Source: Methanohalophilus portucalensis (GTDB lineage Archaea > Halobacteriota > Methanosarcinia > Methanosarcinales > Methanosarcinaceae). From it: a DNA stretch of 64,000 bases. This document shows positions 41,872 to 51,016 of the stretch, piece by piece. The notes beneath the pieces are model-generated. The model did not search any database and was not told the origin of the DNA. It was given only the letters and a program-made list of their open reading frames with translations. A program made the translations under genes and the position numbers. Each line of letters begins with the position of its first letter. The first letter of the stretch is position 1. The stretch is from assembly GCF_002761295.1 (NCBI RefSeq), contig NZ_CP017881.1:1413069-1477068 (forward strand). The letters are read 5' to 3'.

Positions 41872-42510
41872 ACGTCAAAAGAAGAATTATATAAAGAACT
41901 GTCTGATGCAATTGTAAGTTGCAAGAAAGACCAGGTTCTTGCTGCTGTCGAAAAAGCCCGTGGTGAACTCGAGGCTCCCGACATCATTGAGAACGGTCTT
42001 GCAGCAGGTATGAACGAAGTCGGTACCCTTTTTGAAAGGGGTAAGTTATTCCTTCCACATGTCATGATGGCTGCAGAAGCCATGCAGGCCGGTGTGGACG
42101 AACTTAAAGACGATATGCCTGAAGCATCCGAAAAGGCTGCCAGCGTAATCGTCAATGGTACAGTAGAGGGAGATGTCCATGACATTGGCAAATCCATTGT
42201 ATCCACCATGCTCCAGACATCGGGGTTCGAAGTTCATGACATCGGTCGTGATGCACCTGTAGCAGATTTCATTGCCAAGATCAAGGAAACAGACGCAAAC
42301 ATGGTCGGCATTTCCGCACTTATGACCACCACTCTCCAGGGCCAGAAGGAAGTAATCGAAGCCCTTGAAGAAGAAGGTCTCCGTGATAAGGTAAAAGTCA
42401 TGGTAGGCGGTGCTCCTGCAACCAACTCTTGGGCCAAAAAGATCGGTGCAGATTGTTATGCAGAAAATGCAACTGAAGCTGTTAATAAGGCAAAGGAACT
42501 TCTTTTATAA
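41872..42510 (+). CDS. mtbC: Dimethylamine corrinoid protein, non-ATG start
   Basis: The corrinoid protein that accepts the methyl group from dimethylamine through MtbB and passes it to MtbA. The N-terminal helical domain (SKEELYKELSDAIVSCKKDQ) leads to the B12 domain with VEGDVHDIGKSIVSTML (DxHxxG ligand His) and the later VGISALMTTTLQGQKEVIEA. The reading frame is open from 41818 but contains no ATG, GTG or TTG before Met at 42010, which is inside the helical domain. AAAGGAGGT (41856-41864) stands seven bases before ACG 41872, whose downstream reading SKEELYKEL matches corrinoid-protein N-termini, so 212 residues starting there is the best model. It precedes mtbB by eleven bases. Confidence 0.9.
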   Translation, partial: TSKEELYKELSDAIVSCKKDQVLAAVEKARGELEAPDIIENGLAAGMNEVGTLFERGKLFLPHVMMAAEAMQAGVDELKDDMPEASEKAASVIVNGTVEGDVHDIGKSIVSTMLQTSGFEVHDIGRDAPVADFIAKIKETDANMVGISALMTTTLQGQKEVIEALEEEGLRDKVKVMVGGAPATNSWAKKIGADCYAENATEAVNKAKELLL

Positions 42511-42521
42511 GGTGATTATTT

Positions 42522-43925
42522 ATGGCAAATGAATATTTCTTAAGAATGGGAGATGGCGAGCGTATCTCCATGACCAGGGAGCAGATAATTGCAGACCTTC
42601 AGGAAGGTAGTGCAGATGCAGCAGACCTTGGTGACATTCCTGAACTTTCCGGGGATGAAATAGACAAGCTCGCAGACATTATTATGAATCCCAACCGTAT
42701 AGTCAGTGTCGAACCAGGTATGGAAATCCCTGTAACCCACGACATTGGTTCTATCAGGATCGATGGTGACCAGGGTAACAGTGGTGTAGGAATTCCTGCC
42801 AGTCGTCTTGTTGGCTGTATGATGCACGAGAGAGGTTTCGGTGCTGACACAATGGAACTGGGTCATATCGACTACAGTTTCAAACCAGTTAAACCTGTTA
42901 TTGCTCAGGAATGCCAGACTATGGAATCTTGCCAGCAGAACATGACTGTTCCTCTTCTCTACGGTGCAATGCCAAACCTGGGTCTCTATTATACACCAGA
43001 TGGACCATTCGAAAACCCTGGTGACCTCATGAAGGCTTTCAAGATCAATGAGGCCCGTGAATCCATCGAGCATGCCGGTGATCATGCAACCCGTGACATG
43101 ACCTGGATCATGCAGCACCTGCAGAAAGTAGGCTGTGACGGTGTCAACTTCGATACAATCGGTGCAGCAGGAGATGGTGATTTTTATGCTTCCCTTTATT
43201 CTATCAAGGCACTCAGGGAAGAATTCCCCGACATCTACATTGAAGCAGGAATGGCTGGAGAATGTACTCTTGGTATGCACGGAGAACTTGAGTTTGAAGG
43301 TAATGTTCTTGCAGGTCTGTGGCCACACGAGCAGGCACCCCTTGCAGAAAAGGCTGGTGCAAACGTGTTCGGTCCGGTCTGTAACACCAACACCAGCAAG
43401 TCCTCCGCATGGAACCTTGCCCGTTCAGTAACCTTCACCAAGGCAGCAGTTGAAGCTTCAAACATCCCCTGTCATGTTGATATGGGTATGGGTGTCGGCG
43501 GTATCCCGATGTTCGAGACTCCACCAATCGATGCAGTAACCCGTGCCAGCAAGGCAATGGTCGAGATTGCAGGTGTCGATGGTATATAGATCGGAGTTGG
43601 CGACCCAATCGGTATGCCAATCTCGCACATCATGGCTTCCGGTCTTACAGGTATGCGTGCAGCCGGTGACCTTGTTGCCAGGATGCAGTTCTCTGAGGAC
43701 ATGCGTATAAATGAAGCCAAAGACTATGTTGCCAAGAAACTCGGAGTTGAAGCAATTGACCTGGGTGACGAATATGTCATGAGGGAAATCCGTGAAGAAC
43801 TTGATATTGGTGTACTTACATCCGTTCCAGGATGTGCCAAAGGTATCGCATCCAAGATGAATATTGAGAAACTTCTGGATGTTAATATCAATTGCTGTGA
43901 CAGATTCAGGGAAATCACAGGCTAA
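42522..43925 (+). CDS. mtbB: Dimethylamine methyltransferase with in-frame UAG (pyrrolysine)
   Basis: Transfers a methyl group from dimethylamine to the MtbC corrinoid. The full product is 467 residues if TAG at 43587-43589 (codon 356) is read as pyrrolysine; the two halves on each side (ending VDGI and resuming [18 protein letters not shown]) are in the same frame and match MtbB throughout, for instance [19 protein letters not shown] and [16 protein letters not shown]. In MtbB the pyrrolysine sits in the TIM-barrel active site and activates the amine. The true stop is TAA. The gene is co-transcribed after mtbC. No pyl genes are in the window, so the pyrrolysine machinery must be elsewhere. 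Confidence 0.97.
43587..43589 (+). other. In-frame UAG codon decoded as pyrrolysine in mtbB
   Basis: TAG is flanked by GGT ATA and ATC GGA with conserved MtbB protein on both sides. This is the expected pyrrolysine position of dimethylamine methyltransferases. Confidence 0.95.
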
Positions 43926-43934
43926 ATTTAAAGG

Positions 43935-43950
43935 CCGGGGAGTTTCCCGG
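43935..43950 (+). terminator. Short hairpin after mtbB
   Basis: CCGGG (43935-43939) pairs with CCCGG (43946-43950), followed by TTCTAATTT. It is weak and could attenuate rather than end transcription before the permease gene. Confidence 0.4.
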
Positions 43951-44005
43951 TTCTAATTTATTATCTTTATAATACATTTCAATAAAAAGGAGCGTGGTGT
44001 TTCTT

Positions 44006-45523
44006 ATGAGCGAAGAAAAAGGCGATGCAGGAATCGATCTGCATCATGCGGAACAATGTAGTAAAGTCGTGTGCGATGCCAGTGAACTGGAACGTACCAT
44101 TGACTGGAAACAGGGACTTGCCATCGCACTTGGTGTCCCGCTGTTGATCCTGCCTTCTCTGGGATATTTCCCTCTTTGGGTATCATCGGCTGCAATAATT
44201 GTTTGGGGTCTTTCTGTATTCCAGGGTTTTATGCAAAACCTTGCTTATGGTGAACTTGCAACGGCTTTTCCCCATGCATCGGGTCTACCCGGATTTGCAC
44301 AAAATGTGTTTAAAACAAAAGATTATACGGGTAAATACGACAAAAGTAAACTGATAGGCGGTTTCAGTGCCTGGAGTTACTGGTTTGCATGGAACCCCGT
44401 ACTTGCGATATTTGCCATCCTTGTCGGTGGCTATATGTACAATCTTTTCCCCATACTTGCAGAAACATTTACTGAATACCAGCTTTCTCTGGTTGCGGGA
44501 ATTGTAATATTCGGTGGGCTTATCCTTGTAAATTACCGTGGTCTTGAGGGTGGTGCACTTGCAGGCTATATACTAGCAGCGATTTCACTATTGCCTCTGA
44601 TTGTCATTACTCTGGCACCCTTTGCAACCGGTGATGTGGTAATGTCTAATATCACAAGCCAGTGGCTTCCAGCAGATTGGGCATGGGATGCTCATCATAT
44701 CTTGATACTCTTTGGTCTGTTTGCAATGGCCCAGTGGAGTGCTTGTGCCTGGGAAACAGCGGCTATCTATGGCCCTGAATACAAGAATCCCGGATCTGAC
44801 GTACCAAAAGCTCTGTTTGTCTGTGGTGTCGTATGTTTCTTCTCTTTCGTACTTGTACAGGCAGCAGTAATAGGAGTTCTAGGTGTTGAAGGTACAATTG
44901 CACAACCAATATCCCCAATGATCCCTGTAGCACAGGCTGCCTTTGGATCTGCCGGTGCAGTGGTTGCAATCGTCATGTTGATTGCAGCAATGGTGCTTAT
45001 CATCCAGACTGCTTACCTTGGTTCTGCCAGGGCAATGCACTCAATGGCAACTGAAGGAAACCTGCCAAAAATTTTCGGTAAACTAAATTCCTCCGGTACC
45101 CCCATTGTAGCAATGGTAGTAATTGGCCTTTTCAACCTGCTGTTGATATCCATGGGTACACCTACTGCAATCCTTGCAGCATCTGCTATTGGTTACACAT
45201 GTGCAAACGGTATCAGTCTATTTGCCTATGTAAAAGCCAAATTGAACCCTGAAATGGCCGCACTCGACAGGCCTTTCAAGGCACCAACAGGCTGGAAGAA
45301 CATTGCATTGCTCTTTGGTATATTCAACATCCCTCTATGTCTTGTGGGTGTAGTCTATCTTAACAGTCTTGAAGTCGGATGGACTTCAACCTGGGTCGGA
45401 TTCATAGTACTGGCACTTTATCTGCCAATGTGGTTCTACTCTAGGAATGAGGCACATAAGGAAAAAGAAACAATCAGTGCTGTCAGCCTTGTTTCAAGTA
45501 TCTCCTCCAGTAAAAAGAAGTGA
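44006..45523 (+). CDS. APC-family permease, probable methylamine transporter
   Basis: A 505-residue amino acid-polyamine-organocation type permease with about twelve membrane helices, beginning GLAIALGVPLLILPSLGYFP and including YGELATAFPHASGLPGFAQN, WSYWFAWNPVLAIFAILVGG and the APC motif near ARAMHSMATEGNLPKIFG. Permeases in this position next to mtb/mtm/mtt genes are thought to import the methylated amine; here dimethylamine is inferred from the adjacent mtbCB. ATG 44006 is preferred, with AAGGAG upstream; GTG codons at 43994 and 43997 are alternatives. It ends in a strong terminator. Confidence 0.9.
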   Translation: MSEEKGDAGIDLHHAEQCSKVVCDASELERTIDWKQGLAIALGVPLLILPSLGYFPLWVSSAAIIVWGLSVFQGFMQNLAYGELATAFPHASGLPGFAQNVFKTKDYTGKYDKSKLIGGFSAWSYWFAWNPVLAIFAILVGGYMYNLFPILAETFTEYQLSLVAGIVIFGGLILVNYRGLEGGALAGYILAAISLLPLIVITLAPFATGDVVMSNITSQWLPADWAWDAHHILILFGLFAMAQWSACAWETAAIYGPEYKNPGSDVPKALFVCGVVCFFSFVLVQAAVIGVLGVEGTIAQPISPMIPVAQAAFGSAGAVVAIVMLIAAMVLIIQTAYLGSARAMHSMATEGNLPKIFGKLNSSGTPIVAMVVIGLFNLLLISMGTPTAILAASAIGYTCANGISLFAYVKAKLNPEMAALDRPFKAPTGWKNIALLFGIFNIPLCLVGVVYLNSLEVGWTSTWVGFIVLALYLPMWFYSRNEAHKEKETISAVSLVSSISSSKKK

Positions 45524-45538
45524 GTGGGATTTGTCTAA

Positions 45539-45587
45539 AGCATTTCCGGGTCTCTCCTAACCGGAAATGCTCACTCCTATATTTTTT
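45539..45587 (+). terminator. Strong terminator after the permease gene
   Basis: AGCATTTCCGG (45539-45549) pairs perfectly with CCGGAAATGCT (45561-45571) and a six-T run follows at 45582-45587. Confidence 0.8.
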
Positions 45588-45708
45588 AGCTGTCTTAAAT
45601 CCCAATTCTTTCATTTTTTGTTTTTTCTACATATTTTTTTATATTTATTTTCTCCTGCAAAAATACATATACATGCTATATAGTTTTCACTTTGTATTCA
45701 TACCAAAA

Positions 45709-45906
45709 ATGAATCAGAGTGAAAACATGCCAGACATTGAGGATATGATTATCGGGCTACTTCTCACAAGTTTCACAGTTGCACTTGGCCTCTATCTTGT
45801 AACATCCGGTTCGGAACTTTATATTCCACGGATGGAAGAGGTCATGATGGGAACAGTTCTTGTTTTTGTAGCAACCGGTTATAACAATTTCCTGCGGAAT
45901 CCCTGA
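45709..45906 (+). CDS. Small two-helix membrane protein
   Basis: A 65-residue protein with two predicted membrane helices (MIIGLLLTSFTVALGLYLVT and MMGTVLVFVATGYNNFL), separated by a short loop with ELYIPRMEEV. I do not recognise a family. ATG 45709 is taken as start; ATG 45727 is possible. The gene follows the permease terminator and precedes the U32 gene by 44 bases. Confidence 0.6.
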   Translation: MNQSENMPDIEDMIIGLLLTSFTVALGLYLVTSGSELYIPRMEEVMMGTVLVFVATGYNNFLRNP

Positions 45907-45950
45907 TATAAAGACAAAATCTCTATATCATAACTGATCTTTTTCTACCC

Positions 45951-47177
45951 ATGGATTCTAATTACCCTGTACCTGAACTTGTAGTAGGTGTAAGGGATGA
46001 AGGTACCCTTTCCGCATGTTCAAAGTATGCAGATGCTGTGTATTTTTCCGTAGACCGGCTGAGTCTACGATCCCGTGCAAAGGCGATTACTGTGGATAAT
46101 CTTACAGGCTTTGTAAAATCGGTACGAAAAAAAGGGTTGAAAGCCTATCTTGTTGTCAATTCTGTCATATATCCTGAAGACACTTTTGATTTATCGGCTA
46201 TCCTCAACGCTGCCAGGAGGGCAAAAGTGGATGCAATCGTAGCCTGGGATCCTGCTGTGATATTGCAGGCATCCTCTATGGGACTTGATATACATATTTC
46301 CACACAGGCCAATGTTTCCAATGCAAAGACGGCAGAATTTTATGGTTCTCTTGGTGCAAGCCGTATTATTCTATCGCGCGAGCTAAGTCTTGATCAAATC
46401 AAACAAATCAGACAGAATACTGATATTAAACTGGAGGTTTTCGTTCACGGGGCTATGTGTCAGGCAATTTCCGGAAGGTGTTACCTTTCGGCATATCTTC
46501 TGGGTAAATCCGGTAACTGCGGTCAATGTACCCAGCCGTGTAGATGGGAATGGACACTCAGTGCGGATGATGGTTCGCAGGTGCAAGTGGGTGGAAAATA
46601 CCTGCTAAGTGCCAGGGACCTGTGCATGATTGAACATATTCCCCAACTCATAGAAGCCGGGATAGATGCCTTCAAGATTGAGGGGCGATTACGTGACTCA
46701 AGATACATTTCTACTGTATCCCGGTGTTATTCAGAAGCTCTGGAGGCCTTCAGGAGTGGAGAATTTGAAAGCAACAGGGTACTTGAATGGAATCAACAGC
46801 TTTATGCTGTTTATAACAGAGGTTTTTCCACAGGTTTCTATTTTGGTATTCCCTCCCGTGAAGGTTTCATTGTGGAAAAAGACATGAATGCATCGCAAAC
46901 CCTCAAACAACTTGTAGGTGAGGTTGTAAATTATTATAAAAATCAGAGTGCTGCATATGTGAAGCTTACAGATTCTGGCCTTAATATAGGTGATACGATT
47001 CTGATTGAAGGGGAAAATACCCATCTTGAACAGCATGTATCTTCCATGCAGGTGACAGGTAATAATATTAAATCAGCTGTAAAAGGTATGGATGTGGGGC
47101 TTGCGGTAAGTGGCAGGGTCAGGCCCAATGATAAAGTATTCAGGATAGCAAATTCTGATAAATCCGGGAATGAGTGA
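45951..47177 (+). CDS. Peptidase U32 family protein
   Basis: A 408-residue U32 protein with an N-terminal TIM-barrel-like domain (PELVVGVRDEGTLSACSKYA; DIHISTQANVSNAKTAEFYG) and the family cysteine cluster SGRCYLSAYLLGKSGNCGQC with TQPCRW. The C-terminal domain is a beta-barrel (about 320-400). Bacterial U32 members such as RlhA and TrhP hydroxylate RNA, using an Fe-S cluster bound by these cysteines. Whether the archaeal protein does so is unknown. It overlaps the following deaminase gene by eight bases. Confidence 0.88.
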   Translation: MDSNYPVPELVVGVRDEGTLSACSKYADAVYFSVDRLSLRSRAKAITVDNLTGFVKSVRKKGLKAYLVVNSVIYPEDTFDLSAILNAARRAKVDAIVAWDPAVILQASSMGLDIHISTQANVSNAKTAEFYGSLGASRIILSRELSLDQIKQIRQNTDIKLEVFVHGAMCQAISGRCYLSAYLLGKSGNCGQCTQPCRWEWTLSADDGSQVQVGGKYLLSARDLCMIEHIPQLIEAGIDAFKIEGRLRDSRYISTVSRCYSEALEAFRSGEFESNRVLEWNQQLYAVYNRGFSTGFYFGIPSREGFIVEKDMNASQTLKQLVGEVVNYYKNQSAAYVKLTDSGLNIGDTILIEGENTHLEQHVSSMQVTGNNIKSAVKGMDVGLAVSGRVRPNDKVFRIANSDKSGNE

Positions 47178-47622
47178 AATGGATCAATTTATGAAAGAAG
47201 CGATAAATGAAGCCATGGCCGGCCGTGATAAAGGTGGTATACCCATAGGCTCTGTACTTGTGAGGAATGGAAAAATTATAGGAAGAGGGCATAATCTCAG
47301 GGTTCAGGAAGAAGACCCGCTTGCACATGCGGAAATTTCCTGTATGAGGGATGCGGGCAGAATTGGAAGTTATGCTGATACAGTGTTGTATTCTACCCTT
47401 ATGCCCTGCTACCTGTGTGCCGGTGCTGTGGTGCAGTTTGGTATTAAAAAAGTGGTTGCCGGGGAGTCAGAAACCTTTGAAGGAGCACAGGATTTCCTGC
47501 GTAGCAAAGGAGTTGAGGTGGTTGACCTGGATATACCTGAATGTAAAATGTTGATGAAGGAATTTATTCGGGAATACCCTGAGCTCTGGAATGAGGATAT
47601 AGGAGAGAGTGGGCCATACTAA
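47170..47622 (+). CDS. Cytosine deaminase-like nucleobase deaminase (yeast Fcy1 type)
   Basis: A 150-residue zinc deaminase. The zinc and catalytic motifs are LAHAEISCMRDAGRIGSY (HAE) and MPCYLCAGAVVQFGI (PCxxC). The C-terminal KEFIREYPELWNEDIGE closely follows the yeast cytosine deaminase tail rather than the tRNA adenosine deaminase pattern. It would hydrolyse cytosine or a related base to uracil in salvage. Two in-frame ATGs (47170, 47179) are possible. Co-transcribed with U32. Confidence 0.85.
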   Translation: MSEMDQFMKEAINEAMAGRDKGGIPIGSVLVRNGKIIGRGHNLRVQEEDPLAHAEISCMRDAGRIGSYADTVLYSTLMPCYLCAGAVVQFGIKKVVAGESETFEGAQDFLRSKGVEVVDLDIPECKMLMKEFIREYPELWNEDIGESGPY

Positions 47623-47711
47623 CAAATATATAAATATATGCTGACTATATTGTAGCGTCTCCTGTGGTCTTAATTTTGCAGGAAGTTTGTTTTTAAGGGG
47701 ATGAAGGTTCA

Positions 47712-49565
47712 ATGCCAGCACCAATTGCAGAAGAACTTGCAAAAAAGCAACAGTCAATAAGCGTAGCCGAATTTTTTGAAAAGAACAGACAGATACTGGG
47801 TTTTGATTCGGCCCCCAGAAGTCTTATTACTACTATAAAGGAAGCTGTGGATAACTCCCTGGATGCCTGTGAGGAATCGGGGATATTGCCTGACATAATG
47901 CTTCATATCAAACGCTCGGGTAAAAGTGGGGTCGTTGTGATTATTGAGGACAACGGTCCGGGTATTGTGAAAGATCAGATCCCGCGGGTTTTTGCCAAAC
48001 TGCTTTATGGTTCTCGCTTTCATGCGCTCAAGCAGAGCAGGGGTCAGCAGGGTATCGGTATCTCTGCAGCGGTTCTCTATTCCCAGCTGACAGCAGGCCA
48101 TGCTACCAGGATTATTTCAAAGATAGGTCCCCAGTCCCCGGCTCACTATTATGAACTGATGATCAATACCCGTACCAATGACCCTGAAATCTTGAAAGAT
48201 GAAATAACCGAATGGGATCGTCCTCATGGAACCCGGGTGGAGATGGAAATGGAGGCCACCTATGTAAAGGGGCGCCGCCAATCTGTAGAGGAATATCTCA
48301 AGGCCACAGCTATCGTAAATCCTCATGCCCGCATAAAACTCATTGACCCTGACGGTGATGAGAGGATATTTGAAAGGGCGACTGATAAAATACCCGAACC
48401 TGCAAGCGAGATCCTGCCGCATCCCCATGGCATTGAACTGGGTACGCTCATGAAGATGTTGCGTTATACCGGCAGGCAGAGACTTGCTCCTTTTCTGAGA
48501 TATTCTTTTTCCAAGATAGGTTTGCTCACAGCAGAAGAAATCTGTAGTGCCAGTGGACTTGATGTGGATATGGACCCGCACACCATTGAAAGGGAAGATG
48601 CGAAACGTCTTCTGGAGGCTTTCCAGAAAGTAAAAATTATGTCCCCTCCGACAGATTGTCTTTCCCCTATAGGTGAAGAATTGATCTATAAAGGTCTGGA
48701 GAAAGAATTCAAAGTAGATTTTATTGCAACTACCACGCGTACTCCCTCCGTTTATTCAGGTAATCCCTTTGTTGTGGAAGTTGGGATTGCTTACGGAGGC
48801 AACCTGCAAAAGGATGACAGGGTCAATATAATGAGGTTTGCCAACAGGGTCCCTCTTCTTTATCAGCAGGGAGGCTGTGTGACCACACATGGCGTGGAAG
48901 GTATCAAATGGAAGCAATATGGTATTAACCAGCCTGGTGGGGGGCTGCCCATTGGTCCTTTGGTACTGCTTATACACGTGGCCTCCACAAATGTACCTTT
49001 TACATCTGAATCCAAGGACGCTATTGCGGATATCCCGGAGATTCAGGATGAGGTGGAACTGGCCCTCAAAGAAGTGGGAAGGAAACTAAATCGCTTCCTT
49101 AAAAAGAAAGGTTCCCTTAAAAAACGCAAGGAAAAGGAAGTTATTATTAACAAGGTATTGCCCAGGATGGCTGAAAAACTGGCAGAAACACTTGACAGGG
49201 AAGTACCGGATATCAATCCCGTTGTTGCCAGGGTAATGGGCAACCTGCTTGTTGACAGGCAATTTGATGATGTTAATGCCAATGTGTCCCTCAGGACAAA
49301 GAATTTTGGGAGCAAGAAAGTAGAATTCAAATTACATGAGATGTTGCCTTTCCAGGTCGAGGCAACCCCCTCTCCGAAAGTGGTCAGTATGGGCAATGAT
49401 TATGATTACATATGGAAAATTGTCCTCAAGCCAGGCGAGGCTTTTGCCGTCAATTACCAGTTACCGGACCCATCGGATTTGGAGTCTATAAAAGAACCTC
49501 CTATTGTTGAAGGGGTTGAGGAAGAGATCGTTACAGGTGCCCGAGCGATAAAAGGGGTTGTATAA
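47712..49565 (+). CDS. top6B: DNA topoisomerase VI subunit B
   Basis: ATPase subunit of the archaeal type IIB topoisomerase, 617 residues. The GHKL fold shows [20 protein letters not shown] (Bergerat Asn), IEDNGPGI and [17 protein letters not shown], then the H2TH region ([20 protein letters not shown]) and the transducer domain with the switch lysine in GIEWKQYG-type [15 protein letters not shown]. The GTATAATGG junction overlaps the subunit A start by one base, so both subunits are made in step. Confidence 0.97.
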   Translation: MPAPIAEELAKKQQSISVAEFFEKNRQILGFDSAPRSLITTIKEAVDNSLDACEESGILPDIMLHIKRSGKSGVVVIIEDNGPGIVKDQIPRVFAKLLYGSRFHALKQSRGQQGIGISAAVLYSQLTAGHATRIISKIGPQSPAHYYELMINTRTNDPEILKDEITEWDRPHGTRVEMEMEATYVKGRRQSVEEYLKATAIVNPHARIKLIDPDGDERIFERATDKIPEPASEILPHPHGIELGTLMKMLRYTGRQRLAPFLRYSFSKIGLLTAEEICSASGLDVDMDPHTIEREDAKRLLEAFQKVKIMSPPTDCLSPIGEELIYKGLEKEFKVDFIATTTRTPSVYSGNPFVVEVGIAYGGNLQKDDRVNIMRFANRVPLLYQQGGCVTTHGVEGIKWKQYGINQPGGGLPIGPLVLLIHVASTNVPFTSESKDAIADIPEIQDEVELALKEVGRKLNRFLKKKGSLKKRKEKEVIINKVLPRMAEKLAETLDREVPDINPVVARVMGNLLVDRQFDDVNANVSLRTKNFGSKKVEFKLHEMLPFQVEATPSPKVVSMGNDYDYIWKIVLKPGEAFAVNYQLPDPSDLESIKEPPIVEGVEEEIVTGARAIKGVV

Positions 49566-50668
49566 TGGCTAAGAATGAACACCGTAAAGAGCATGACAGG
49601 CTTGCACAGCAAAGGTTAACGGGTCTTGCATCGGAGTTGTATTCGCATTTTGTGGATGGAAAGATTCCTTATGTGAATATGCCCAGCAGAACCAAGAACA
49701 ATATTGAATTTAATGAAAATAGTGATGTATGGGTGTATGGTGGCAGGGAGAGTGAAAGAAGTGCCAAGACCGTCAAAGGTGCATTCCAGTTATTGAAAAC
49801 CTCTCATGTGCTGGATTTTCTTTTAAATAACCATATTGGGAATAACCGTGGTTCAACGTTGAGGGAATTATACTATATTTCCGAGAACTGGGATATTGCC
49901 AAGTTCAAGGAACAACCCGAAAGTGATCGCCTGATTGAGGATCTTGAGATAATTTCCAGTCTCCAGAGGGAATATTTCCACATGCGTCCCGAAGAAGACG
50001 GTGCTACACTTTTTGGTCCTCTGCAGCTGCGGGAAGAGACCAAGCGAGGCGATCGTGATATCCATTGCCAGGAGGATGTGGGTGAAAGTGGCTATCAGAT
50101 CCCTTTCAATGTGGAGAATATCGATTTCATAGATCATGATGCCAAATTCATAATAGCCATTGAGACCGGTGGTATGTATGCCCGTTTGATTGAGAATGGT
50201 TTTGATGAATTAAATGATGCTATACTTGTACATCTCAAAGGCCAGCCTGCTCGCTCAACCCGGCGTATGATAAAAAGGATGAATGAAGAACTGGGTATTC
50301 CGGTTGTGGTATTTACTGATGGTGATCCCTGGTCATATCGTATCTATGCTTCAGTTGCATACGGTGCCATCAAGAGTGCCCACCTTTCCGAGTTCATGGC
50401 AACTCCTGCGGCCAAGTTTGTCGGAGTGCAGCCATCGGATATCGTGGAGTATGAATTATCCACCGATAAATTGACCGATAAGGATGTCGATGCCCTGCGC
50501 AGTGAACTTACAGATCCGAGGTTTGAAACCGATTACTGGAAAGAACAGATTAACCTGCAGCTTGATATTGGGAAAAAGGCAGAACAGCAGGCCTTTGCGG
50601 GCAAGGGTCTGGACTTTGTCACAAAGACATACCTGCCCGATAGGCTTTCTGATATGGGTATAATTTAA
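49565..50668 (+). CDS. top6A: DNA topoisomerase VI subunit A
   Basis: DNA-cleaving subunit, related to Spo11, 367 residues. The 5Y-CAP active tyrosine lies in [16 protein letters not shown] (about 97-112). Toprim acidic residues are in [17 protein letters not shown] and [18 protein letters not shown]. The start ATG overlaps the Top6B stop (TAATG). The complex relaxes supercoils and decatenates during replication. Confidence 0.97.
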   Translation: MAKNEHRKEHDRLAQQRLTGLASELYSHFVDGKIPYVNMPSRTKNNIEFNENSDVWVYGGRESERSAKTVKGAFQLLKTSHVLDFLLNNHIGNNRGSTLRELYYISENWDIAKFKEQPESDRLIEDLEIISSLQREYFHMRPEEDGATLFGPLQLREETKRGDRDIHCQEDVGESGYQIPFNVENIDFIDHDAKFIIAIETGGMYARLIENGFDELNDAILVHLKGQPARSTRRMIKRMNEELGIPVVVFTDGDPWSYRIYASVAYGAIKSAHLSEFMATPAAKFVGVQPSDIVEYELSTDKLTDKDVDALRSELTDPRFETDYWKEQINLQLDIGKKAEQQAFAGKGLDFVTKTYLPDRLSDMGII

Positions 50669-50672
50669 TAAA

Positions 50673-50921
50673 TCATTCAAAGAATTTTGTGCGTTGCAGA
50701 AGGTCGTCAACACTCTTTTTTGTATGGAGGCCTTCCAGCATCCTGTCCCTGTCAATCCACATATCAGCTGCACTCTGAAGGCCGCTTGTTTTGTGGGGGA
50801 CATAATTAATGCCTTCATCAGGTGTGGACAGACGGTCGGAAAATCCCATCTCTCCTATCTTCCATTCTTTTACGGATGCCTGTGCCTCTGTTTTTGTTTG
50901 CTCGGTTTTCTCTTCTGACAT
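50673..50921 (-). CDS. Small conserved-looking protein, unrecognised
   Basis: An 82-residue protein read convergently with top6A. ATG 50921 is chosen because AAAAGGGATG precedes it and a longer start would add 24 residues in the upstream promoter of kae1. A Lys/Glu-rich N-terminus leads to SVKEWKIGEMGFSDRLSTPD and VDDLLQRTKFFE. I do not recognise a family. It has no membrane segment and no cysteines. Confidence 0.65.
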   Translation of the reverse strand: MSEEKTEQTKTEAQASVKEWKIGEMGFSDRLSTPDEGINYVPHKTSGLQSAADMWIDRDRMLEGLHTKKSVDDLLQRTKFFE

Positions 50922-51016
50922 GGCATCCCTTTTTGCATTTCCCTCAATATATAACTTGCCTGGGTTTGCATCAGTAAACTTAATATTCCCCACTTCCCAT
51001 TAGCGCAAAGGAGTTA

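Noticed and set aside
42540-43328. Long antisense open frame (262 codons) opposite mtbB
   Set aside because: It mirrors a strongly coding gene, has a cysteine/histidine-rich composition typical of antisense frames, and no ribosome site.
42522-43589. mtbB as a truncated 355-residue protein plus a separate downstream gene at 43614
   Set aside because: Both pieces are in one frame and match MtbB continuously across the TAG, which is the known pyrrolysine position.
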